Source: Peptoniphilus harei (lineage in GTDB: Bacteria > Bacillota > Clostridia > Tissierellales > Peptoniphilaceae). From it: 64,000 nt of DNA. The stretch lies in assembly GCF_900454685.1 (NCBI RefSeq), contig NZ_UATM01000032.1:310001-374000 (forward strand). Direction: 5' to 3'. The notes below the pieces were generated by a model that ran no database searches, was not told where the DNA came from, and saw only the letters and a list, made by a program, of their open reading frames with translations. Of this stretch, positions 16,892-25,653 are shown in pieces (the stretch's first letter is position 1; each line of letters begins with the position of its first letter). Position numbers and translations under genes: made by a program.

Positions 16892-18214
16892 TTAAATTGT
16901 AGTCTTAGACCAATCAGTTTCTTTAGTGTTTTCGAAGTTAGTGTAGATGTCTTCGCCCTTAGCGATTCTATCTGCCTTTCTTTCGTTCATGATTTCAACT
17001 AAACCTTGAACTCTTGTCTTGTATTGTTCTTGAGAGAAGTTTCTTTCGTCAGCTTGGTCACCGTCAAAGTGAACTACTGGAATGTCAAGGTCTTCTCTCC
17101 ATCTTCTTTCGATTTCAGGCATTGCTCCTGACCATGGTTTACAAGATCTATTGTAGTTAACAAGTGCTCCAGAAACTCCGTTTTCTTTAGCCATTGTTTC
17201 TCTCCATTCAACACCGTCTTCGATACATACTGAACAAGGTGCCTTACAGTAAGCTGCAGCCATTTCTCTAACAGTTGTGTATTGGAAACCGAAAGCAGGT
17301 GCATATACTACTGCAGTTACGTTAACTCCATTTTGTTTTAATGGTTCAAATAGGTTTCTTAGTCCTGGCCAGCAAGGTATACCTTCAAATAGGATTCTGT
17401 GTTCTTCTGGGTATTCCCAAGTAGAAGTTCCTTCCTTAACTGATTGTTCATATTCTTCAGCTAGAAGTTCAAAACCTTCTGCTGCGTCAATTTCACATCT
17501 TGCAGCAACAATGTCTGCCATGTGGTTAAATAGGTCAAATCCAGAAAGTGGAGATGGTTCGTAAGCCATGTATGAACAAGCCTTTAACCATGCAGCAGCA
17601 GTTCTGTTTGCAATTTGACAAGCTTCTTCGAATTTCTTTTCATCAAACTTCTTACCAGTAAGTTTTTCAAGTTGGTGAATAGCATATTCGAATTGGCCCA
17701 TTAAGTAATCAACTTTTTCTTCAGGTACATCAACTGTGTTTTGGAATGGAATGTCAATCATGATCATTGGAATGTCGTGCATTCTTGCAATGTTTTCATA
17801 CCATTTAGTCATCATGTTACAGATGTTGTTACAGCAAAGTACGAAGTCTGGTTGTGGCATTTTTCTTGAGTCAGTTGGTTCTCCAGCTGCGTAAGCAAGT
17901 GAAATTCTTGCGTAACCACAAATGTCGTTGTCATATCCCATATCTTCAGCTGTTTGACAAAGTCTTAAACCGTCTTTTTTAGCTGCAGTTGTAGCTGCGT
18001 GGTTTTCTGGATATACAGCGTGTAGTCCGAATGCCTTTGCAAGCTCAATAGGGAATTTAGATGATGACCATCCAACTAGTTCTCCTCTTTTTTTAGCATC
18101 CCATGCTGCTCCGTAAACTCTATCTACTACATTTCTTAGTGCTTGAGCTGCAGGAATGTTTCCTTCGATTGGTCTTGGTTTTTTACCAGGTATTTTTTGA
18201 ATTTTTTCAGCCAT
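16892..18214 (-). CDS. hgdA: 2-hydroxyglutaryl-CoA dehydratase component D, alpha subunit
   Basis: 440 residues, family length. Conserved cysteines that can ligate the [4Fe-4S] cluster appear in FVLCCNNICNMMTKWYENIA (near 145), in the KAPCSVCIEDGVEW segment and in GALVNYNRSCKPWSG. It partners HgdB as the catalytic component D and receives one high-energy electron from HgdC. TAGGAGG sits 7 bases upstream of the ATG. The order hgdC-hgdA-hgdB is that of Acidaminococcus and Clostridium symbiosum. Confidence 0.94.
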   Translation of the reverse strand: MAEKIQKIPGKKPRPIEGNIPAAQALRNVVDRVYGAAWDAKKRGELVGWSSSKFPIELAKAFGLHAVYPENHAATTAAKKDGLRLCQTAEDMGYDNDICGYARISLAYAAGEPTDSRKMPQPDFVLCCNNICNMMTKWYENIARMHDIPMIMIDIPFQNTVDVPEEKVDYLMGQFEYAIHQLEKLTGKKFDEKKFEEACQIANRTAAAWLKACSYMAYEPSPLSGFDLFNHMADIVAARCEIDAAEGFELLAEEYEQSVKEGTSTWEYPEEHRILFEGIPCWPGLRNLFEPLKQNGVNVTAVVYAPAFGFQYTTVREMAAAYCKAPCSVCIEDGVEWRETMAKENGVSGALVNYNRSCKPWSGAMPEIERRWREDLDIPVVHFDGDQADERNFSQEQYKTRVQGLVEIMNERKADRIAKGEDIYTNFENTKETDWSKTTI

Positions 18215-18234
18215 AGTTTACCTCCTAAAATAAA

Positions 18235-19053
18235 TTATGCATTAGCCTTTTCTTCTTTTAATTTTTCCAATTTACACTTTTGATATCCAAATAGTGCTGC
18301 TCCAAGAGCACCATTTAGTTGACATAATGGTGAAGTGTGGATCTTATGTCCTGTGTTTTCTTCAAGAGCTCTTTGCATGCCCTTATTTAAAGCAACACCA
18401 CCTGTAAATACTATGTCATCATTTAAACCAACCCTCTTTGCAATAGAACCAACTCTTGCTGCTATTGATTGGTGAATCCCCTTAACTATATCTTCAATCT
18501 TCGTTCCACTTGCAAGTTGTGAAATAACTTCTGATTCAGCGAAAACTGTGCAAGTAGAAGAAATACTAACGTCTTTAGTAGACAGTTCGTCTAATTCTTC
18601 TAGTTTGGAAACATCCACTTCAAGAACCTTTGCGATAACATCTAAGAATCTTCCAGTTCCAGCTGCACACTTATCATTCATAACAAAGTTTTCAAGCATA
18701 CCATTGTCTCCAATTTTTAGAGCCTTGGCATCTTGTCCACCGATATCAATGATTGTACGCACATTTGGGAATAAGAAGTACGCTCCCTTAGCGTGACAGG
18801 AAAGTTCAGACATTTGAAAATCAGCCTCTTCTAATGAAGTTCTGCCGTATCCAGTAGCCATAACATAAGATATGTCCTCTCTTGTCAAGTTAGCACTCTC
18901 AAGAGTTTCTTTTATTGTTCTTGACGGTCCACTTGTTCCAGCTCCTACATCTATACAAGAGCTTGAAATAATTTCTTTACCATCTTTTAAAATAATACTC
19001 TTTGAAGCAGTCGAACCAATATCGACTCCCATTGTATAAATAGCTTCTGCCAT
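18235..19053 (-). CDS. hgdC: 2-hydroxyglutaryl-CoA dehydratase activator (component A)
   Basis: 272 residues of the BcrA/BadF/HgdC ASKHA ATPase family. The N-terminal phosphate loop MGVDIGSTASKSIILKDG and second loop TIIDIGGQDAKAL are present. Cys129 (NDKCAAGTGRF) and Cys168 (SSTCTVFAES) correspond to the two cysteines per subunit that hold the bridging [4Fe-4S] cluster in the homodimer. It couples ATP hydrolysis to injecting an electron into HgdAB. It is first in the operon behind a near-consensus promoter. Confidence 0.96.
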   Translation of the reverse strand: MAEAIYTMGVDIGSTASKSIILKDGKEIISSSCIDVGAGTSGPSRTIKETLESANLTREDISYVMATGYGRTSLEEADFQMSELSCHAKGAYFLFPNVRTIIDIGGQDAKALKIGDNGMLENFVMNDKCAAGTGRFLDVIAKVLEVDVSKLEELDELSTKDVSISSTCTVFAESEVISQLASGTKIEDIVKGIHQSIAARVGSIAKRVGLNDDIVFTGGVALNKGMQRALEENTGHKIHTSPLCQLNGALGAALFGYQKCKLEKLKEEKANA

Positions 19054-19095
19054 ACAATCTCCTCTTTAATTAAAACTAATATCTTACTCTTCTTA

Positions 19096-19124
19096 ATTCT
19101 ACTATACTTATGTATCTTTGTCAA
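19096..19124 (-). promoter_or_regulatory. Sigma-A promoter of the hgdCAB operon
   Basis: Minus strand TTGACA (19119-19124), a 17-base spacer, and TAGAAT (19096-19101), about 45 bases before the hgdC start. This is one of the best promoters in the window. Confidence 0.8.
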
Positions 19125-19236
19125 AAAGGCACAGGGCCAAGAAGTTGAGTTTTCTGGGCTTCTATGGACTTGAGACTTTACTATTTATATCTTTAGAATA
19201 CTATTCTTTACTTATAGTAAGGTAAATTGTCATGTA

Positions 19237-19273
19237 CAAAAATATTGGATAATCCTTTTGAGATTATCCAATA
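19237..19273 (-). terminator. Terminator of the gcd-gct operon
   Basis: Arms ATTGGATAATC / GATTATCCAAT form an 11-bp stem. On the minus strand it is followed by ATTTTTG. Confidence 0.85.
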
Positions 19274-19292
19274 AAATTGTCATATTTTTATA

Positions 19293-21062
19293 TTATTTAA
19301 TATTATTTAGTCTGTCGTAATCTCTAATTATTCTTGGAGTAAGCATTTGGTGAACTGGACAAATAGATTCTGGATCTTGGTACACACTTTCAGTGAAAGC
19401 GATGATGTAGTTTCTCCATAGATTCATGTTTACTATTTCGTCTACTAGACCGTACTTAGCACAAGAGAATGGTTTTGATTTTTCAGCGTAGTCTTGAATT
19501 AAATCGTTCATCTTGTCAATTGTAGGTTGTAGGTCTTTACCAGCCTTTTTATCCTTAGCAAGTCTTCTAGAGTACATTGCTGTAGCTGCTGTTTCTCCAT
19601 TCATTACGTTGATTTCAGTTGCTGCAGAACCAAGTGAGAATGCGTTAGTGTCGTTTCCTTGAGGTCCACCAAGTACATAGTGAGCTGCCGCAGTACCCTT
19701 TCTCATTGTAATTTCCATTTGTGGAAGGTTAGAGTTTTGGATTGAATAAATAAGTGATTGACCAAGTCCTAATAATTCAGCCTTTTCTGCATCATCACCT
19801 ACGTCGATACCAGTAGTATCTTGTAGCCAGATAATAGGAAGTCTGTCTCTAGCACATAGTGTCACGAATTCGTTCATCTTTATTAGACCTTGTCTATAAA
19901 GCTTTCCACCAATAGAGATGTGTTTTGGATCATTGTAGTATTCTGGATAGCCCATTAATAGACCTTGAACGTTAGCTACAACACCAACTAAAAGTCCGTT
20001 AACTTTTGCAAGTCCAGTTACCATTTCTCTACCGTATCCCTTTTTGTATTCCATAAATTCAGAACCATCAAATAGTCTTGAAATTACGTCATAAACATCA
20101 TATGCCTTTTTACCATTTTGTGGAATTATTGAGTACATATCGTTAGGGTCATATAGTGGATTCTTTGGATCGTCTACTCTGAAGAATTCTCTTTCATATT
20201 TAGGAAGCATTGAAAGATATTTTCTAATACCTTCAAGTACTCCTTCTTCTTCAACGTAACATTCTCTCATGAAACCAGTTTGTGCGAAGTGAACGCCAAC
20301 TGATCCTGGAGGAGTTGTTTTCTTAGCATTTGCAGTTTGATCTGCAATTTGGTTAGCTCCTTCTTCGTCGATATATCCCTTAGGATTCATACCGCCAAGG
20401 ATTCCAGCTCCACCAACAGCCATGTTTGCATCCTTGTGTGCAACAATAATTGTAGGTGAAATTGAGTGGTATCCACCACCTGCTGGGTTAGTACCATAGA
20501 TACCAACAATTACAGGAACTCCACATTGGTTAAGTCTTGAGTTTCTGTAGAAAGGAGTACCGCCACCACGTCTGTTTGGATAAACTTTTTCTTGTTCGTC
20601 AAGTTTAACACCAGAACAGTTTAGGATATAAACTAGTGGAATTCTAAGTCTTTCAGCAGTGTCTGATGCTCTTAGAAGGTCATCAGCTTGTCCTGCAATC
20701 CAAGCACCTGCAAGTTTCTTGTTATCGCTGGCAACAATGTAAACCCATCTGTCGTCAACTTTAGCAAGTCCCTTTACGATACCAGTAGTACCGTGATCAT
20801 TTTCACCAGGATTGTAAATTGTGTTTAGTGGGCACCATGTACCTTCGTCAATAAGTTCAGCAATTCTTTGAAGTGCTGTCATTTCGCCACGTTCATTTAC
20901 TTTTTCATCTGGTTTACCAGCGGAAAGAGCCTTTTCAGCGTATTCTCTAATTTCTTCTTCAATTTCTCTTAGTTGATTGAAGTTTTCTTCATCTACTGCT
21001 TTTAAAGGATTTCCAATTGTCTTCATATTTTGGAAATATGAAGCAAGTGAATATTGTGCCAT
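19293..21062 (-). CDS. gcdA: Glutaconyl-CoA decarboxylase, carboxyltransferase (alpha) subunit
   Basis: AGGAGGACAA places the start at the ATG at 21062, giving 589 residues. The two-domain carboxyltransferase architecture is clear: the N-terminal half with GTTGIVKGLAKVDDRWVYIV and the RRGGGTPFYRNSRL segment, and the C-terminal half with LITWLQDTTG-like IIWLQDTTGIDVGDDAEKAE and AAAHYVLGGPQGNDTNAFSL. It moves CO2 from glutaconyl-CoA to biotin on GcdC, yielding crotonyl-CoA. It is the last gene of the operon. GcdA is distinguished from methylmalonyl-CoA decarboxylase alpha by its length and the adjacent gctAB. Confidence 0.94.
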   Translation of the reverse strand: MAQYSLASYFQNMKTIGNPLKAVDEENFNQLREIEEEIREYAEKALSAGKPDEKVNERGEMTALQRIAELIDEGTWCPLNTIYNPGENDHGTTGIVKGLAKVDDRWVYIVASDNKKLAGAWIAGQADDLLRASDTAERLRIPLVYILNCSGVKLDEQEKVYPNRRGGGTPFYRNSRLNQCGVPVIVGIYGTNPAGGGYHSISPTIIVAHKDANMAVGGAGILGGMNPKGYIDEEGANQIADQTANAKKTTPPGSVGVHFAQTGFMRECYVEEEGVLEGIRKYLSMLPKYEREFFRVDDPKNPLYDPNDMYSIIPQNGKKAYDVYDVISRLFDGSEFMEYKKGYGREMVTGLAKVNGLLVGVVANVQGLLMGYPEYYNDPKHISIGGKLYRQGLIKMNEFVTLCARDRLPIIWLQDTTGIDVGDDAEKAELLGLGQSLIYSIQNSNLPQMEITMRKGTAAAHYVLGGPQGNDTNAFSLGSAATEINVMNGETAATAMYSRRLAKDKKAGKDLQPTIDKMNDLIQDYAEKSKPFSCAKYGLVDEIVNMNLWRNYIIAFTESVYQDPESICPVHQMLTPRIIRDYDRLNNIK

Positions 21063-21075
21063 TTGTCCTCCTATA

Positions 21076-21873
21076 TTATTCTTCAACAGGCTTCTTTATG
21101 AAAGCTTCGCCTGGGTCTATTTCTTCTCTGATTAATTTAATTACATCTTCGTCTGGTGCTTCAAGTTCAACTGCACGAGATACGTCAATGTCAAATCCAG
21201 TGTTTTCGATTACATCTTCTGGAGATGAAGATGGATAATATCCTGCAAGATACATTCTCTTAGTTTCTTCATCGAATTTTAAGATACCCTTATCAGTTAC
21301 AACCATTTGTGGTCCAACATTTTCAGGAATACCTACTCTAGTTCTTCCACCAGGGCCGTCGATCCAACCTGGAGAAGTGATGTAGTCGATTTTATCCATG
21401 AATCTTCTCTTTTCGTGTTGCATCATGATAATTGTGTTTACATAAGTTGCAATACCGTTAGCTCCACCAGATCCTGTGAATCTTGTCTTAGGGTGGTGGT
21501 AGTCACCGATTACTGTAGAGTTAACATTTCCGTATGGGTCGATTTGAGCTCCACCGATAAATGCGATCATTCTCTTCTTGTCGTGTTTCCATTCGTTAGC
21601 TTGGAATCCAACGTATGTTGCGTTTGTCCAGTGAACACCACAGTGTGCCATAAATCTGTTGTCACCAACTGATCTTGGAACTTCGATTGGATCACAGTCC
21701 ATTAGTCCTGATTCTACGATTAGGTAGCAGTTAGGAGCATAAACTGTCTTTGCAAGAGAAGCACCAATTAGTGGTAGTCCTGTACCTACAATTGCGATTT
21801 GACCATCTTTAATTTGTCTTGCAATTGTAACTGCTTGCATTTCTTTATTAGTATAGTTGTCGTATCTAGCCAT
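21076..21873 (-). CDS. gctB: Glutaconate CoA-transferase subunit B
   Basis: 265 residues. The catalytic glutamate is Glu54 in LIVESGLMDCDP, the same position as in the Acidaminococcus fermentans enzyme, where it carries the CoA thioester during the ping-pong reaction. The IGASLAKTVYAPN and GSGGANGIATYVNTIIMMQH segments fit family I CoA-transferases. With GctA it transfers CoA to (R)-2-hydroxyglutarate. Its start codon overlaps the gctA stop (TAATG), indicating translational coupling. Confidence 0.95.
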   Translation of the reverse strand: MARYDNYTNKEMQAVTIARQIKDGQIAIVGTGLPLIGASLAKTVYAPNCYLIVESGLMDCDPIEVPRSVGDNRFMAHCGVHWTNATYVGFQANEWKHDKKRMIAFIGGAQIDPYGNVNSTVIGDYHHPKTRFTGSGGANGIATYVNTIIMMQHEKRRFMDKIDYITSPGWIDGPGGRTRVGIPENVGPQMVVTDKGILKFDEETKRMYLAGYYPSSSPEDVIENTGFDIDVSRAVELEAPDEDVIKLIREEIDPGEAFIKKPVEE

Positions 21874-22844
21874 TATTTTTCTTCTCCCTTCTTTAGTACG
21901 TCAGTTGCGTATCCAAATCCTGGAACATCCTTAAGTCCAATTACTCTAGTTGCGCCTAGTTTGTTAAGGTATGCATCGTGATCTTCAACTCCGTACACCC
22001 ATTCGTCTAAGAATGCATTGAAATCTTCTTCTGTCTTTGATTTAACATTGTACATCTTGTAGAAATCAGCATCATAGTCGTAGTATTTGTAACATTGTGA
22101 AGGGTGAGCTCCAAATGGTGCGTGAACTACTGCGTCAACACAGAATCCTGGAATCTTGTTTTCGTCAGCATTGAATTTCTTAATGTATTCGTCACTTACA
22201 AGTTCTTCGCAAGTTACAATAACTTTTCTTGCTGCGATTGCAATGTCAACGTCGTGGAATGTGTTTCCAAGAATTCTTGTAGTTCCATCTGGAGAAGCCA
22301 TTTGTACGTGAATTACTGCAGTATCAATTTCTGGAACTGGTGCTGCAACTAATTTTTCACCTTTTTTGAATGGGTTTTCAACATAGATGAATTTGTCATC
22401 TGGAAGTTTGTCGATTTTTTGTCTTTCTTCTTTAGAAATACCCCATTCGTCTACTAAACTTGAACCCATCATAAGTCTAACTGGTAGGTATGGAAGTCCA
22501 AGTGCAGCTGCGTGAATTCTTTGCATTTCAACGTCTTGAGAGTAGTCTTCCATTAGAAGTTCTCCCTTTTCAACTGCTGCTCTAAATCTTCTTGATACGT
22601 TTGTATATCCTGAGTTAGCAGTGTAGCAATTTATGTATGCTTTCACTCTGCCAGCTCCAATTAGTGTGTCCCAGTCCCCTCCTGCAGGTCCTGCTTCAAC
22701 GATAAAGTCCTTTTGTCCTTGACGTAGGATTTCGTTTACTGCTGCGTAAGGCTTTCTGTTTGTTGTGAATCCCCCAAAAGAGATTACGTCGCCATCTTCA
22801 ACATATTTTGCTATGGCGTCTTTAAGATTCATTACTTTACTCAA
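21873..22844 (-). CDS. gctA: Glutaconate CoA-transferase subunit A
   Basis: 323 residues, matching the family (about 320). The N-terminal CoA-transferase pattern is present: DGDVISFGGFTTNRKPYAAV, then EAGPAGGDWDTLIGAGRVKA. The start is a TTG at 22844 with AAGGAGG seven bases upstream. The later ATG (MNLKDAI) is too far from that site. It forms the hetero-octamer with GctB, which holds the catalytic Glu. Its place inside the decarboxylase operon ties substrate activation to decarboxylation. Confidence 0.94.
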   Translation of the reverse strand: MSKVMNLKDAIAKYVEDGDVISFGGFTTNRKPYAAVNEILRQGQKDFIVEAGPAGGDWDTLIGAGRVKAYINCYTANSGYTNVSRRFRAAVEKGELLMEDYSQDVEMQRIHAAALGLPYLPVRLMMGSSLVDEWGISKEERQKIDKLPDDKFIYVENPFKKGEKLVAAPVPEIDTAVIHVQMASPDGTTRILGNTFHDVDIAIAARKVIVTCEELVSDEYIKKFNADENKIPGFCVDAVVHAPFGAHPSQCYKYYDYDADFYKMYNVKSKTEEDFNAFLDEWVYGVEDHDAYLNKLGATRVIGLKDVPGFGYATDVLKKGEEK

Positions 22845-22916
22845 GTTAAAACCTCCTTATTGTTCCATATATAACTTGATTGCATAAATATTCAGCTCAC
22901 GATGGAGCTGAATGAA

Positions 22917-24053
22917 TTAATGACTAAATAGAATTAAGAATGTACCTGCTGCTACGGCTGAGCCAATAACTCCCGCAACGTTAGGTCCCATTGCGTGCAT
23001 TAGTAAGAAGTTAGTAGGATTGTATTTTCTACCTTCAACTTGTGAAACACGCGCTGCCATTGGTACTGCTGATACACCAGCTGATCCAATTAGTGGATTA
23101 ATTTTTCCACCTGTTGCTACATATAAAATTTTACCAAATATAACACCGCCTGCTGTTGCAAAACAGAACGCTAAAAGTCCAAGAGCAATAATTTTAATTG
23201 TTGCTGGTTGTAGGAAAGTTGTTCCGTCTGCTGTAGCTCCTACTGTTACACCAAGCATGATAGTAACAATGTTCATAAGAGCATTTTGTGCAGTGTCTGA
23301 TAATCTATTAACTACTCCAGATTCCTTAAATAGGTTTCCAAGCATTAGCATACCAAGAAGTGGTGCTACGTCTGGAAGAAGTAGTGATGTGAAAAGTACA
23401 ACTACAACTGGGAAAATTACCTTTTCTAGTTTAGTTACTTTTCTTAGTGATGTCATAACTGTTTTTCTTTCTTTTTCAGTAGTAAGTGCCTTCATAATTG
23501 GCGGTTGAATCATAGGGATAAGCGCCATGTATGAATAAGCTGCTACTGCTATTGGTGCAAGTAGGTGTGGTGCTAGTTGTGATGTAGTAAAGATAGCTGT
23601 TGGGCCGTCTGCTCCACCTATAATAGCAATTGATGCTGCTTCTGGACCTGTAAATCCAAGTTTAACAGCAATAATAAAGGCAACATAAATACCAAATTGT
23701 GCTGCTGATCCTAGAATAAGTGAAATAGGATTTGCAATAAGTGGACCGAAGTCAGTCATTGTACCAACACCCATAAAAATTAGACATGGGAATAGGTTGG
23801 ACTTAACACCGTTATACATAATAGCTAGAACACCTGAAGATTGCCAAGGGTCTGCCACATCCATTAGGCCTGCTAGTGGTAAGTTTCTTAAAAGCATACC
23901 AAAGGCAATAGGAAGAAGTAATAGTGGTTCGTATTCTTTTTTAACTGCTAAATAAATTAATATGAAGGATACGATAAACATTACGACATTTTGCCATTGC
24001 AAGGCTGCGAACCCTGATTCGGCCAGTATTCCCTGTAATGTTTCAATTAACAT
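22917..24053 (-). CDS. gcdB: Glutaconyl-CoA decarboxylase Na+-pump beta subunit
   Basis: 378 residues with about ten membrane segments. The OadB/MmdB/GcdB family's IIGGADGPTAIFTTSQLAPHL motif, including the functionally important Asp of GGADGPT, lies near residue 145. A second motif is LIGSAGVSAVPMAARVSQ near 325, followed by MHAMGPNVAGVIGSAVAAG. It decarboxylates carboxybiotin and pumps Na+ out. The gene follows gcdC by 18 bases in one operon. The product drives the Na+ gradient that GltS and possibly CitS use. Confidence 0.95.
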   Translation of the reverse strand: MLIETLQGILAESGFAALQWQNVVMFIVSFILIYLAVKKEYEPLLLLPIAFGMLLRNLPLAGLMDVADPWQSSGVLAIMYNGVKSNLFPCLIFMGVGTMTDFGPLIANPISLILGSAAQFGIYVAFIIAVKLGFTGPEAASIAIIGGADGPTAIFTTSQLAPHLLAPIAVAAYSYMALIPMIQPPIMKALTTEKERKTVMTSLRKVTKLEKVIFPVVVVLFTSLLLPDVAPLLGMLMLGNLFKESGVVNRLSDTAQNALMNIVTIMLGVTVGATADGTTFLQPATIKIIALGLLAFCFATAGGVIFGKILYVATGGKINPLIGSAGVSAVPMAARVSQVEGRKYNPTNFLLMHAMGPNVAGVIGSAVAAGTFLILFSH

Positions 24054-24071
24054 AAGTTTTTGACCTCCCTA

Positions 24072-24506
24072 TTATTGTACACTTGCTAGTACTGCGTCAG
24101 TATCTACTGTTTCTCCAGCTTTAACATTAAGTGTTACTTTACCTGCACATGGAGCTACGATTTCGTTTTCCATCTTCATAGCTTCAAGAATAAGAATTAC
24201 ATCTCCTTCTGCCACTGTATCTCCATTGTTAACATTAACTTTAAGAACAGTTCCTGGCATTGGTGCTACAACATCTCCTGCTCCGCCTGCTGGTGCTGCT
24301 GCTGGAGCTGCAGGTGCTGGTGCCGGTGCTGCAGGAGCCGCTGGTGCTGCTGGAGCTGGTGCAGGTGCTGCTGCTTGAGGAGCTGGTGCTGCTGGAGCTG
24401 CAGGTGCTGCTGTTAGTGATGCTGGTGTAAGTGATGCATATCCTCCACCAACTTTTTCAACTTCTACTTCAAAAACTTTTCCATCTACTTTAACTTGATA
24501 TTTCAT
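24072..24506 (-). CDS. gcdC: Biotin carrier (gamma) subunit of glutaconyl-CoA decarboxylase
   Basis: 144 residues. The C-terminal biotinyl domain has EAMKMEN with biotin-accepting Lys111, and starts at [14 protein letters not shown]. The N-terminus ([20 protein letters not shown]) is a docking strand. Between them lies a 45-residue low-complexity linker made almost only of Ala and Pro, a flexible arm that swings biotin between GcdA and GcdB. The coding repeat (GCTGGTGCTGCTGGAGC type) is prone to length change. Related carriers have linkers of different length. Confidence 0.95.
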   Translation of the reverse strand: MKYQVKVDGKVFEVEVEKVGGGYASLTPASLTAAPAAPAAPAPQAAAPAPAPAAPAAPAAPAPAPAAPAAAPAGGAGDVVAPMPGTVLKVNVNNGDTVAEGDVILILEAMKMENEIVAPCAGKVTLNVKAGETVDTDAVLASVQ

Positions 24507-24548
24507 TAATTTCTCCTTTTCATAAATAATAGAATAATTTAAAATAAT

Positions 24549-24863
24549 TTATTTCTTTTCGTTTATAGATACGATTCTAAAACTTTCAACTTTCGATCTT
24601 TCTTCCATGCTGATTGCTCCAACTATTGCTGCTAAAAGTGCAGGGTCCATTGAGTTATCAACTGGTGCTGCTGCTTTTGGTTGAGCCTTTTTAGCTCCTT
24701 GACTTGATTTTTTATCGTCTTCCTTACCTTGTATAGCTCCCACTACCTTAGTAATAACAACAATTGCTATTAATAAAGATATAAGAGCCAAGAAAACTAC
24801 GCATAAACCTGTCAACGCTACTCCAAAGGCTTCCCCAAGGGTAAGACTAACATCTCCTAACAT
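24549..24863 (-). CDS. gcdD: Glutaconyl-CoA decarboxylase delta subunit (OadG/MmdD-type)
   Basis: The ATG at 24863 with GGGGAGG seven bases upstream gives 104 residues. A single N-terminal membrane helix (FGVALTGLCVVFLALISLLI) is followed by a charged, Lys/Ala/Pro-rich linker and a conserved C-terminal piece (DPALLAAIVGAISMEERSK). This is the layout of OadG/MmdD gamma or delta subunits, which anchor the alpha subunit to the membrane complex. It is first in the operon gcdDCB-gctAB-gcdA. Confidence 0.9.
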   Translation of the reverse strand: MLGDVSLTLGEAFGVALTGLCVVFLALISLLIAIVVITKVVGAIQGKEDDKKSSQGAKKAQPKAAAPVDNSMDPALLAAIVGAISMEERSKVESFRIVSINEKK

Positions 24864-24919
24864 TATCACACCTCCCCAAGTGGTTTCATATTACGGAATC
24901 CATTCCAGCTTTTAGGAAT

Positions 24920-24948
24920 ATTATAACAAAGACCTTTAATTAATTCAA
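24920..24948 (-). promoter_or_regulatory. Sigma-A promoter of the gcd-gct operon
   Basis: Minus strand TTGAAT (24943-24948), 17 bases, then TATAAT (24920-24925) with an extended TGTTATAAT. It lies about 57 bases upstream of gcdD. Confidence 0.75.
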
Positions 24949-24971
24949 TTAAAAAACTCTATGTATCATCG

Positions 24972-25022
24972 ATTAATCAAAATCTTTTGCAAATTAATTA
25001 TACATTAAATATTAATCAAAAT
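24972..25022. repeat. Direct repeat ATTAATCAAAAT upstream of the gcd promoter
   Basis: ATTAATCAAAAT occurs at 24972-24983 and 25011-25022, 39 bp apart, just upstream of the -35. It could be a pair of activator sites. It is A/T rich, so chance is not excluded. The rest of the spacer up to the 18-bp array (25023-25464) shows no gene or recognised motif. Confidence 0.35.
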
Positions 25023-25464
25023 AAAGGAAAGCCTTTTTAGGAAAATTCATAAGTTGAACAAATTTTAAATATTTTTAATTATTGATTACATTTGTTAAAA
25101 AAAGATTTAATTATAATTTATTTTCTCTTAAATTTTTATTTTATAGGCAAAATCTTTGACTAAGTGAAAATTCAAAAAATTTATTTTATCCTTTATCATA
25201 TTGAAATCTGAAAATCTTATCTTTTTGTAAATTTTAATTGTCTTCTGATCTTTTTCTTTTTTCTTTCTATTATTTATAGATTATTTTTGCTTTTTATTGA
25301 TTAAGCTTTGAATTTTTGATAAATTTTTTTTAATTTTAATTTACTTACTCCTCGTGAGTTTGTTTTATGCCTTTAATTCTCATAAAACTTTTTTCACAAA
25401 ATGATTTTGAATTTTAATAAGATTGCTAGTGGCAAATTTTTTGATGTGTCACCAGTAAACTATA

Positions 25465-25572
25465 AAGTTTCAATAATTTGTAACTTCATAAAAATTTGTA
25501 AAGTTATAAAACTTTATGACTTTATAAAAAATTTTGAACTTACAAAAATCTGCAAGATTTAAAATAAAAATT
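25465..25572. repeat. 18-bp degenerate tandem repeat array B (about 6 units)
   Basis: Units start at 25465, 25483, 25501, 25519, 25537 and 25555. Examples are ACTTCATAAAAATTTGTA and AAGTTATAAAACTTTATG. Same family and phase as arrays A, C and D. It lies directly downstream of the mntP terminator. Confidence 0.7.
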
Positions 25573-25578
25573 CTCAAC

Positions 25579-25609
25579 AAAAAAAACTCCCAAGATTATC
25601 TTGGAAGTT
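25579..25609 (-). terminator. Terminator of mntP
   Basis: Minus strand AACTTCCAAGAT-A-ATCTTGGGAGTT followed by T residues. Confidence 0.85.
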
Positions 25610-25653
25610 CTCATCATAATATTATTTTAAATTTTTCTATTAATGTATACTTT

